From: an uncultured Flavobacteriales bacterium
GTDB taxonomy: Bacteria; Bacteroidota; Bacteroidia; Flavobacteriales_E; Vicingaceae
Direction: 5' to 3'
DNA: 64,000 nucleotides
Assembly (NCBI GenBank): GCA_905479325.1
Contig: CAJQLW010000007.1
Span: 1-64,000 of the forward strand
The notes under the pieces were generated by a model that did not search any database, was not told the DNA's origin, and was given only the letters and a program-made list of their open reading frames with translations. Of this stretch, positions 7,766 through 16,600 are shown one piece after another. Position numbers and translations under genes: made by a program. Each line of letters begins with the position of its first letter. Positions within the stretch are counted from its first letter, which is position 1.

Positions 7766-10396
7766 ATGGAATCTAATTTTTCACAACGAGTAAAAGATGT
7801 CATTACCTACAGCCGAGAAGAAGCGTTGCGCTTAGGGCATGATTATATAGGTATAGAACACCTATTATTAGGTATGATTCGAGAAGGACAAGGAAGTGGA
7901 ATACAGATTCTGAATTCCCTTGGTGCCGATTTGAATGAATTGAGAAGAAGGATAGAAAGTTCAACTAAAGTTGGAAACAGTTCTATCAATCACTTATCTA
8001 ATATTCCTTTGGTAAAACAAGCGGAAAGGGTGTTAAAAATAACCTATTTAGAAGCGAAGCTTTTCAACCAAAGTTTAATTGGTACAGAGCATTTATTACT
8101 TTCTATATTAAAGGATGCAAATAACATTGCAACCCAAGCTTTAGAAGAGCAGAGTGTGTTTTACGAATCTGTAAAAGACGAGCTGGAAAGTATTTTGTCA
8201 AATAAACCAACCTCTAGCCCACGAAATGAAATTCCGGGAAACCCAACCAATGACGATGATGATTCATCAGGATTCTTGGGTTCAGGAGGTGGATCTAGCA
8301 GACCTACGGGTGATTCTGGTTCCAGCAAAAGCGGAGATTCAAAATCGAAAACCCCTGTTTTAGATAACTTTGGCAGAGATTTAACAGCCATGGCTGAGGA
8401 CGGAAAGCTGGACCCAATTGTTGGTCGTGAGGCAGAAATAGAAAGAGTTTCACAAATTCTTTCAAGAAGAAAAAAGAACAATCCAATTTTGATTGGTGAG
8501 CCTGGTGTTGGTAAATCTGCCATTGCTGAAGGTTTGGCGCTGCGAATTATTCAGAAAAAAGTTTCTAGAGTATTGTTCAACAAGCGAATTGTAACACTTG
8601 ACTTGGCATCTTTAGTTGCTGGAACCAAGTATAGAGGGCAGTTTGAAGAAAGAATGAAAGCCGTTATGAATGAGTTGGAGAAGTCTCCAAATATCATTTT
8701 ATTCATTGATGAAATCCACACCATTGTAGGCGCTGGCGGAGCATCAGGATCGTTAGATGCTTCGAACATGTTTAAACCTGCACTTGCACGAGGAGAAATT
8801 CAATGCATTGGAGCAACAACTCTTGATGAGCACAGACAACACATTGAAAAAGACGGTGCATTAGAAAGAAGGTTTCAAAAAGTATTGGTTGAACCCACTT
8901 CTCCTGAAGAAACGTTCCAAATACTGAACAATATAAAGGATAAGTACGAGGAACACCACAACGTTAATTATACAGAAGAAGCGTTAAGAGCTTGTGTAAA
9001 TTTAACCGACCGTTACATGACAGACCGTCATTTGCCTGACAAGGCCATTGACGCTTTGGATGAAGCTGGATCAAGAGTTCACATTACCAACATTAAAGTA
9101 CCTCAAAATATTATTGAGATAGAAGCTCAAATTGAGGATGTGAAAGTTGAGAAAAACAAGGTTGTAAGAAGTCAGAAGTACGAGGAAGCTGCTCGACTAA
9201 GAGACAGTGAGAGACAATTAACTGAAGCGCTCGCAACTGCAAAATTAGCATGGGAAGAAGAAACAAAAAATCACCGAGAAACTGTTAGTGAAGAAGATGT
9301 AGCTGAAGTAGTTGCAATGATGACCGGAATACCAATGAAGCGAGTTGCCCAAAAAGAAGGGAAAAAACTTGTTAAAATGTATGACGACATTCACGACAAG
9401 GTAATTGGTCAAGAAGAAGCAATTAAAAAAGTTGTTAAGGCAATTCAACGAAACAGAGCTGGATTAAAAGATCCGAATAAACCGATTGGTTCGTTTATTT
9501 TCTTAGGACCTACAGGTGTTGGAAAAACACAACTGGCAAAAGTTTTAGCCCGACATTTATTTGATAATGACGATGCGTTAATTCGAATTGACATGAGTGA
9601 ATACATGGAAAAATTTGCAGTGAGCAGATTAATTGGAGCGCCTCCAGGATACGTTGGTTACGAAGAAGGTGGACAGTTGACTGAAAAGGTTCGAAGACGT
9701 CCCTACTCTGTTATTTTGTTAGACGAGATAGAGAAAGCTCATCCAGATGTTTACAATTTATTGCTTCAAGTGCTAGACGATGGGCAAGTAACCGATAGTT
9801 TAGGCAGAAAAATTAGCTTTAAAAACACCATTATTATTATGACCTCTAATATTGGTGCGAGACAGTTGAAGGATTTTGGTGCAGGAGTTGGTTTCTCTAC
9901 AGCTGCAAAAAAGGAAAATAAAGATAAATATGCTAGCGGTGTTATTCAATCAGCTTTGAAAAAAGCCTTTGCTCCCGAGTTTTTGAACAGAATTGATGAT
10001 ATCATGATTTTCAATTCGTTGACGAAAGAACACATTCATGAAATTATTGATATTGAATTAGAAGGACTATATAGCAGAACAAGAGAGATGGGCTTTACCG
10101 TTGAAATTTCTGAACCTGCGAAAGACTTTATTGCAGACAAAGGTTATGATCCTGATTACGGTGCTAGACCTTTAGCGAGAGCCATTCAAAAGTATGTTGA
10201 AGATCCTTTGGCTGAAGAAATAATTCAATCACGATTATTGGATGGAGATATGATTAGTATCAAGTTAGACGAGAATAAAGAAAACATCAAAATTGATATT
10301 ATCAAGCCTACAAAATCGTTAGAAGCTGCTGAGCCGAAAAATTTGCCTGAAGCTAAAACTGAAGACGATGAAACAGATGAAACAACATCAAAATAA
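7766..10396 (+). CDS. clpC: ATP-dependent Clp protease ATP-binding subunit ClpC
   Basis: An 876-residue AAA+ unfoldase that feeds substrates to ClpP. Domains in order: two Clp-N repeats (about 1-145); a Gly/Ser/Asp-rich linker (about 150-195); AAA1 with Walker A GEPGVGKS (244-251) and Walker B FIDEIHT; a UVR-type middle region (YEEAARLRDSERQL); AAA2 with Walker A GPTGVGKT (581-588) and DEIEKAHPDVYNLLLQVLDDG; the ClpB-type small C-terminal domain; and an acidic Glu/Asp/Thr tail. The frame extends 23 codons further upstream, but that sequence is unlike the family, so the ATG giving MESNFSQRVK is chosen. Divergent from gyrA and followed by an intrinsic terminator. Confidence 0.95.
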   Translation: MESNFSQRVKDVITYSREEALRLGHDYIGIEHLLLGMIREGQGSGIQILNSLGADLNELRRRIESSTKVGNSSINHLSNIPLVKQAERVLKITYLEAKLFNQSLIGTEHLLLSILKDANNIATQALEEQSVFYESVKDELESILSNKPTSSPRNEIPGNPTNDDDDSSGFLGSGGGSSRPTGDSGSSKSGDSKSKTPVLDNFGRDLTAMAEDGKLDPIVGREAEIERVSQILSRRKKNNPILIGEPGVGKSAIAEGLALRIIQKKVSRVLFNKRIVTLDLASLVAGTKYRGQFEERMKAVMNELEKSPNIILFIDEIHTIVGAGGASGSLDASNMFKPALARGEIQCIGATTLDEHRQHIEKDGALERRFQKVLVEPTSPEETFQILNNIKDKYEEHHNVNYTEEALRACVNLTDRYMTDRHLPDKAIDALDEAGSRVHITNIKVPQNIIEIEAQIEDVKVEKNKVVRSQKYEEAARLRDSERQLTEALATAKLAWEEETKNHRETVSEEDVAEVVAMMTGIPMKRVAQKEGKKLVKMYDDIHDKVIGQEEAIKKVVKAIQRNRAGLKDPNKPIGSFIFLGPTGVGKTQLAKVLARHLFDNDDALIRIDMSEYMEKFAVSRLIGAPPGYVGYEEGGQLTEKVRRRPYSVILLDEIEKAHPDVYNLLLQVLDDGQVTDSLGRKISFKNTIIIMTSNIGARQLKDFGAGVGFSTAAKKENKDKYASGVIQSALKKAFAPEFLNRIDDIMIFNSLTKEHIHEIIDIELEGLYSRTREMGFTVEISEPAKDFIADKGYDPDYGARPLARAIQKYVEDPLAEEIIQSRLLDGDMISIKLDENKENIKIDIIKPTKSLEAAEPKNLPEAKTEDDETDETTSK

Positions 10397-10415
10397 ATTT
10401 TCATAACTAATTAGT

Positions 10416-10448
10416 AAAAGCCTCATGTAACAGTGAGGCTTTTTTTTG
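10416..10448 (+). terminator. Intrinsic terminator after clpC
   Basis: A 9-bp stem (AAAGCCTCA with TGAGGCTTT) and a T-run follow the clpC stop by 19 bases. Confidence 0.85.
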
Positions 10449-10526
10449 GGCATCATAAAAACCTAGATTTAACGTAATCAATGAGTTAAATTTTTCATTT
10501 TAAACTACCTGAAGGCTTTGTACTTT

Positions 10527-10542
10527 TTAAGTAAATCTTAAG
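10527..10542 (+). promoter_or_regulatory. Direct-repeat operator TTAAG-N6-TTAAG (site B)
   Basis: Half-sites are at 10527-10531 and 10538-10542, with a third TTAAG at 10546-10550. The second half-site starts 37 bases ahead of the -7-like box at 10575. The gene just downstream encodes an OmpR-type regulator, so this is a good candidate for autoregulation. Confidence 0.6.
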
Positions 10543-10574
10543 AATTTAAGTTTTAAAACTGCGATAATTTATTG

Positions 10575-10582
10575 AACCTTTG
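10575..10582 (+). promoter_or_regulatory. -7-like box of the two-component operon
   Basis: AACCTTTG differs from TAnnTTTG only in the first base. No TTG lies at the -33 position, which fits activator dependence on site B. The box starts 12 bases before the ATG at 10587, implying an almost leaderless message. Confidence 0.45.
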
Positions 10583-10586
10583 ATGC

Positions 10587-11255
10587 ATGAGAATTCTAAT
10601 TGTTGAAGACGAAGAAAGCATTGCTGCTTTCCTTAAGCAAGGGCTTGAAGAAGAGAGCTTTGCTGTTGATGTTGCGCACGATGGTAAAACCGGACTAGCA
10701 CTAGCTTTAACAGGTGTTTATGATTTATTGCTATTGGATTGGATGGTTCCCGGTCACAGTGGCATTGAAATTTGCACACAATTTAGAAAGGAATTTAAAG
10801 AAACTCCGGTTATTTTTTTAACGGCTAAGGATACCGTTGAAGAAACGATTTTCGGACTGCAAAATGGAGCTAACGATTACATTAAAAAGCCTTTTCATTT
10901 TAACGAATTGCTTGAAAGAATAAGAGTACAACTAAGACCAACCTCAGGCTCAAGCAATATTTTTCAAGTAGGGCCTATTAAATTGGACGTTGAAAAACAT
11001 TTGGTTCTAAAGGGGGAAGAAGAAATTCAATTGACTCAAAAAGAGTTTGCGCTACTAGAATTTTTATTGCGAAATAAAGGTAACGTTTGTAGAAGAACAC
11101 AAATCATAGAAAGTGTTTGGGATATTCATTTTGAGTACAATACTGGCGTTATTGACGTGTACATTAATTCATTGCGGAAAAAGCTTCAGTTATCGAATGA
11201 AGAGCATTACATTCAAACAGTCAGAGGAGTTGGCTATATTGCTAAGGAGCTGTGA
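10587..11255 (+). CDS. OmpR/PhoB-family response regulator, metal-efflux type
   Basis: A 222-residue regulator with a receiver domain (acidic pair in VEDEE, phosphoacceptor D51 in LLLLDWM, switch threonine in FLTAK, conserved lysine in YIKKPF) and a C-terminal winged helix (LTQKEFALLEFLLRNKG, recognition-helix region NTGVIDVYINSLRKKL, wing VRGVGYIAKE). It most resembles CusR/CopR-type regulators. Immediately downstream lies its kinase (start and stop overlap in GTGA), then a metal RND efflux system. The 11-bp-period direct repeats upstream of itself, of the RND gene and of the Rieske gene are the expected kind of binding site. The inducing metal is unknown. Confidence 0.9.
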   Translation: MRILIVEDEESIAAFLKQGLEEESFAVDVAHDGKTGLALALTGVYDLLLLDWMVPGHSGIEICTQFRKEFKETPVIFLTAKDTVEETIFGLQNGANDYIKKPFHFNELLERIRVQLRPTSGSSNIFQVGPIKLDVEKHLVLKGEEEIQLTQKEFALLEFLLRNKGNVCRRTQIIESVWDIHFEYNTGVIDVYINSLRKKLQLSNEEHYIQTVRGVGYIAKEL

Positions 11256-12634
11256 GTTTAAATTTTAAAAATAGAATAGCCTTTCACTATATGATTGCGA
11301 CTGCATTTATCATGGCAGTATCGTTTGCGGCTATTTTTTTTATTGTTCAGCAAACGGTCATCAACAACCTTGATCAAGATTTAAGCTACGAAGCAAACAA
11401 ACATACAGGAGAAGTGCGAATCAGCAACGATTCAATTGTATTTACAAACAAAGCTGAATGGGAAGAAAGAGAACACCATGAGGTTCAGGTGAATCCTGTG
11501 TTTATTCAATTAATTGACTGTAATGGAAGATTAATGGATAAGTCTCCAAATTTGAAAAGTAATAATCTGGACTTCAACCCATCAAACTTAAACGGCCATT
11601 TTGATACATTTATAGAAAATAGATCCATACGACAAGTACAGGTGCCATTGATTGAGCAAGGCATTACAGAGGGATACATTCTAGCAGCCATGTCATCAGA
11701 ATCAGCAAAATCTGTTATTCTTAAGTTGAGAAATACCTTAGTGATTGCCTACCTTGCTGTTTTACTTGGTCTCTATTTTATTTCAAGATTCATTGCAGGT
11801 AGAAGTATTCTTCCAGTACAAAATGTAACCAAGACAATTCAAGAAATAGGAAGTAAAAATCTCACAAAAAGGGTTGATTTACCTCTTATTAGAGATGAAA
11901 TTTATGAATTATCATACGGGTTCAATGAACTACTAGACCGCATTGAGAATGCTCTTGAGCGTGAAAAGCAATTTACTTCAGATGCTTCGCATGAACTTAG
12001 AACTCCACTGACAGCATTACGAGGGACACTGGAAATTTTAATTAGAAAGACGCGCACACCAGAAGAGTATGAAGAGAAGATTCAGTTTGGTTTAACTGAA
12101 ATTGATCGAATGACCATAACATTGGAGCAATTGCTCCTACTCGCTCGACTTGACTCCAAAGATGAATCAAAAAAAGTGGAATTGATTGAATTGCCGGCCA
12201 CCGTAAATGAGTCACTGGCGCATTTCAAAAGAGAAATTCAAGAAAAAGAACTTCAAGTTTCGCTTAACTATAATGACAAAGATGAATTTCTAGTACCTAA
12301 CTATTATACGTACTTAATTTTAGAAAATATCCTTAGTAATGCTATTAAATATTCTAAAATCAACGGAAAACTAACCATTGCTTGTCTTGTATCGAAAGAC
12401 AGAATTGTTTGTACTGTGAAAGATGAAGGTATTGGAATAAAGCAAGAAGACTTGCAGCACATTTACGACAACTTCTTTAGATCTGATGCGCTGAACCATA
12501 AACAGATTAAAGGAAATGGGCTTGGTTTAAGTATTGTAAAAAAAGCAGCAGATGCCATAAACGCTCAACTAAAAATAAACAGTGAACTGTCGAAAGGCAC
12601 GGAGGTGCATATCTCTTTCCCATTGAATCAATAA
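11252..12634 (+). CDS. Sensor histidine kinase, CusS-like
   Basis: A 460-residue inner-membrane kinase. TM1 is near residues 12-33, followed by a periplasmic sensor of about 130 residues that includes His- and Glu-containing stretches (EWEEREHHEVQ) able to bind metal. TM2 is near 160-180, then HAMP, the HisKA dimerisation helix with the phosphoacceptor histidine in SDASHELRTPLTALRG, and the ATPase domain (N-box LENILSNAIKYS, G1 DEGIGI, G2 GNGLGLSIVKK). It starts at GTG overlapping the regulator stop by 4 bases, so the pair is translationally coupled. The metal specificity is inferred only from the neighbouring efflux genes. Confidence 0.9.
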   Translation: MSLNFKNRIAFHYMIATAFIMAVSFAAIFFIVQQTVINNLDQDLSYEANKHTGEVRISNDSIVFTNKAEWEEREHHEVQVNPVFIQLIDCNGRLMDKSPNLKSNNLDFNPSNLNGHFDTFIENRSIRQVQVPLIEQGITEGYILAAMSSESAKSVILKLRNTLVIAYLAVLLGLYFISRFIAGRSILPVQNVTKTIQEIGSKNLTKRVDLPLIRDEIYELSYGFNELLDRIENALEREKQFTSDASHELRTPLTALRGTLEILIRKTRTPEEYEEKIQFGLTEIDRMTITLEQLLLLARLDSKDESKKVELIELPATVNESLAHFKREIQEKELQVSLNYNDKDEFLVPNYYTYLILENILSNAIKYSKINGKLTIACLVSKDRIVCTVKDEGIGIKQEDLQHIYDNFFRSDALNHKQIKGNGLGLSIVKKAADAINAQLKINSELSKGTEVHISFPLNQ

Positions 12635-12677
12635 TTCAAACGGATTAGCTGGAAATATATTAAGCAGACCAACCAAA

Positions 12678-13517
12678 ATGAATAAAAAAATAAACTACTT
12701 TTTCTTAGTATTATTTCTCGCTGTATTCGCAGAATTCATTTTAACATCAAGTGCTGCTGGCAGGGAATTTGCTGTAAGCGACGGCAATACAGGAGCACCA
12801 AATGAACCTCAAACTTGCATGGGCTGTCATGGTACCGGATTTGCTTCTACTGTTGCGTTAAGTGTAAGGGATAGTAGTGGTGGAATTGTAAATAGTTATC
12901 AACCAGGTACCATTTACTCTATTGATTTCGTGGTAAACTCAGTTAGTGGCCCGGTTGGTTACGGCTTTCAAATGGTAGCATTAGACAGAGGTAACAATTC
13001 GATATATGGATTTTCAAATCCATCTAAATATGCTAGAGTCATTACAATCGGTGCGACAGGAAGGCAATATGCTGAACATACTAAAATGAGTCCAAATAAT
13101 ATTTTTAGTGTTGAATAGCAGGCCCCTCAAGCAGGTACAGGAGATGTAACTTTTTATGGCTCGGGAGCGGCCGTTAATGGAGATTTAAACAATAGCGGAG
13201 ATGGAGGTAATGTGACAGTTGTAACTCTAACTGAGAATGGCACCGTTGGTTTAAAGGAGACCACTTTAAATGACGACTTTTTAGTTTATCCCAACCCGGC
13301 AAGCGATTTTATAACCATTTTAAACAATTTTAAATCAACCACTATTAATTCTCTAGAAATAATCTCTTACAGTGGTCAGTCCGTGTTAAACACTTCCATT
13401 GCACTGTCACCACAAGACCCTCAAAACATCAACATAAGTTCTTTAAAAATAGGCATTTATTATGTTAAAATAGAGGGTTCTGAAAAGTATAGAATAAAGA
13501 AAATTCTTGTTCAATAA
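12678..13517 (+). pseudogene. CxxCH/Reeler-type T9SS-exported protein, broken by an in-frame TAG
   Basis: The reading frame runs for 279 codons from the ATG at 12678 to the TAA at 13517 but contains one TAG at 13116-13118. Part one (146 residues) has a signal peptide and a CxxCH motif (C47-M-G-C50-H51), then a Reeler-like beta domain. After the stop the same frame continues with QAPQAGTGDVTFYGSG and a T9SS sorting tail (FLVYPNPASDF to KKILVQ). In homologous Reeler domains I recall a tryptophan just before APxAGTGxVTFY, so TGG to TAG is the likely change. It lies 43 bases behind the sensor kinase and ahead of the RND pump. It may be a pseudogene, a sequencing error, or a truncated periplasmic protein that is no longer secreted. 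Confidence 0.75.
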
Positions 13518-13574
13518 GAAGGAACTATCTTAGCAAGCACATCTCGTAAATTGGCAAATGGCAACACCTTTTTC

Positions 13575-13590
13575 TTAAGCGAATCTTAAG
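13575..13590 (+). promoter_or_regulatory. Direct-repeat operator TTAAG-N6-TTAAG (site C)
   Basis: TTAAG at 13575-13579 and 13586-13590, an 11-bp period. The second half-site starts 38 bases before the -7 box at 13624. Same sequence, orientation and spacing as sites A and B. Confidence 0.6.
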
Positions 13591-13623
13591 GATAATCATA
13601 GGTAACACAAGTAAGATCATTTC

Positions 13624-13631
13624 TACCTTTG
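13624..13631 (+). promoter_or_regulatory. -7 box of the RND efflux operon
   Basis: TACCTTTG matches TAnnTTTG exactly. There is no TTG at the -33 position, as expected for a promoter that needs an activator bound at site C. The ATG follows 25 bases later. Confidence 0.5.
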
Positions 13632-13656
13632 TCATAAATTCATTTGAACTCCAACG

Positions 13657-16600
13657 ATGCTAGAAAAAATTATCAAATACAGCATAAACAACAAACTAAT
13701 TATTCTGCTTTTCTCTGCAGGAATAATTGGTTTCGGACTTTTTTCACTGTCCAAAATTCCAATTGGTGCAGTGCCAGATATCACAAACAATCAGGTACAG
13801 ATTATCACTACTTCCAGAGATCTTGCGACTGAAGATGTAGAGAAATTTTTAACCTATCCAATCGAACTTGAAATGGCAAACCTTCCTGATGTCAAGGAAA
13901 TTCGATCCGTTTCTAAGTTTGGGCTTTCAGTTGTTACCGTTGTTTTCAACGACGATATAGGCACTTACTTGCCAAGACAACTTATTGCTGAAAAAATAAA
14001 ATCTGCTGAGGAAAAAATCCCTAAAGGATTTGGGTCTCCATTTATGGGGCCAATTACAACCGGACTTGGTGAAATTTACCAGTACGTTATCGACGTAGAT
14101 TCCTCTTATCGAGACCAATACTCCTTATCAGATATTAGAACCATTCAAGATTGGGTAGTAAAACGACAACTTTCAGGAATACCTGGAGTTGTAGAAGTCA
14201 ATACTTGGGGCGGTTATTTAAAACAGTATGAAGTAGCAATTGACCCTGAGAAACTAAGAAGTATGGAAATTTCAATTTCTACTTTATTTTCAGCCTTAGA
14301 AAAAAACAACAGCATCGCTGGAGGAGGCTACATTGAGAAAACCAATCAAACCTACTACATTAGAAGTGAAGGCTTAGTTGAATCGTTGCAAGACATAGAA
14401 AACATTGTTATTGAAACAAGAAATGGATTGCCGGTGTTTGTAAAAGATGTTGCAACTGTGGGCTTTGGTCACGCAACTCGATTTGGAGCCGTTACCGGAA
14501 ATGGTGAAGGTGAAAAAGTATTGGGGCAAGTAATGATGCTAAAAGATGCTGACTCAAAAGCTGTAATTGATGCAGTAAAGGAACGAGTAGCTGAAATCTC
14601 TCCTGCCCTACCTCCGGGCATTAGTATTAATGCCTTTCTTGAACGAAGCGAGCTGATTAACAAAACAACTTTTACAATTGCAGAGAACTTAATTTTAGGA
14701 TGCTTAATCGTAATTTTTGTAGTAGTTCTGCTTTTGGCAAATCTACGTTCAGGATTGGTTGTAGCCTCAGTTATTCCCATGTCGCTGCTTTTTGCACTCT
14801 CTTTAATGTACATTTTTGGAGTAGATGCCAACCTCATGAGCCTTGGTGCAATTGACTTTGGAATTATCATTGACGGAGCCGTCATTATCGTTGAGTTTAT
14901 CGCCTTTAAAATAACCGCTGAAAGAAGTCACGTATTGTCACTTCCTAAAGCTGAACGACAATCGTTTATTGATAAAGTAACCTTAAAAGGAGCGAGTAAA
15001 ATGATGCACTCCGCTGTATTTGGTCAATTGATAATTATCATCGTATTTATTCCTATTCTCTCCTTGGTTGGTGTTGAAGGTAAAATGTTTCGACCAATGG
15101 CGTTAGTTTTTTCGTTTGCCTTACTAGGAACCATGCTTTTAGGTTTTACCTACGTGCCTGTTATGGCATCTTTGTTTATCAAACCGACTGATCCATCAAA
15201 AAGAAACATTTCTACTCGCTTAATTTCGTTTTTGCAACGGAAGTATGTTCCAACTATTACTTGGGCACTAAATAAAAAGAAATTGGTGCTGACCACTGCT
15301 TTTTCTCTTTTAATTTTAGTCGGATTTTTGTTTTCTAGAATGGGTGGTGAATTTGTACCAACCTTAGATGAAGGAGATTTTGTAATTCAACCGGTTTTGA
15401 AAACAGGAACGTCGCTCAGTAATACCGTCATTGCAACAACCAGAATTGAAAAAATTCTAAAGAAATTTCCTGAAGTTCAGAAAGTTGTAAGTCGTATTGG
15501 TGCTGCAGAAGTTCCAACAGACCCCATGTCTATGGAAGAAAGTGATGTAATCATTAAGCTAATTCCAAAAGGAGAATGGGTGTCGGCAGAAAGCAAAGAT
15601 GAATTGGCGGATAAATTTAAAGAAGCACTGACAAACGAAATTGCTGGGGTAGATTTTGAATTTACTCAACCTATTGAAATGCGATTTAATGAATTGATTA
15701 CCGGCGTACGAGCTGATTTAGCAATTAAAATATTTGGTGAGGACTTAGATGTGCTTTACAAAAAAGCACTTGAAGTTGAAAAAGCAATTCAAAACATTGA
15801 GGGTGCTGCTGATATTTCTGTTGAAAAAGTAGCAGGCTTACCTCAAATGTCTGTGAAGTACGATCGTCAAAAAATTGCTAAATACGGGTTAAACGTGGAA
15901 GAGCTGAATAACATTATTACCATGGGCTTCGCCGGGAAGCCCGCGGGAACTGTATTTGAGGGTGAAAAACAGTTTGACTTAGTTGTGCGCTTCGATAAAG
16001 AGCATCACAAAGATCTTGAAGACATAGAAACGACTACAGTTCAATTACCCAATGGGAATCAGTTGCCAATTACCGAGTTTGCTACTGTAAGTTATACCAA
16101 AGGCCCTGCAAAAATTTCTAGAGATAATACTAAAAGAAGAATTGTGGTTGGTGTAAATGTTCGTAATCGTGATTTAGAGTCGGTAGTTATGGATGCCCAG
16201 GCAGCTATTAAACGAGACGTGAAACTACCAACCGGATATACAGTAGAATATGGTGGGCAATTTGAAAACTTGCGGGCAGCCAAAAGGCGTTTGAGTGTTG
16301 CAGTGCCAATTGCTTTGATTCTGATTTTCGTTTTGCTTTACTTCGCATTTAGCTCGGTAAAAGAAGCGCTAATTATTTACAGCACTATCCCTATGTCTGC
16401 TGTTGGCGGAGTAATCCTTTTATATGTAAGAGACTTGCCTTTCAGTATTTCTGCAGGTATTGGTTTTATAGCGCTGTTTGGAATTGCCGTTTTGAACGGT
16501 ATTGTTCTAATAGAAGAATTTAAGGAACTGAAAGAAAAAGGAATCGAAAACATTAATGAGCGAATTATTATGGGAACGAAAAATAGATTAAGACCTGTAT

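Noticed and set aside
8161-8523. 120-codon minus-strand frame inside clpC
   Set aside because: Antisense to the Gly/Ser linker and the AAA1 start of ClpC; composition follows the complement.
13116-13118. TAG as a recoded amino acid (pyrrolysine or reassigned stop)
   Set aside because: Other genes in the window end normally at TAG, and Bacteroidota are not known for such recoding. The bases after the stop do not match the known CARYYA readthrough context.
13212-13517. Separate 101-residue T9SS-tail gene
   Set aside because: It is in the same frame as the upstream CxxCH gene and has no promoter or natural N-terminus; it is the second half of one gene.
14469-14885. 138-codon minus-strand frame inside the RND gene
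   Set aside because: It is a shadow of a membrane region of CzcA, with low complexity (Ser/Ile/Thr-rich) and no start context.
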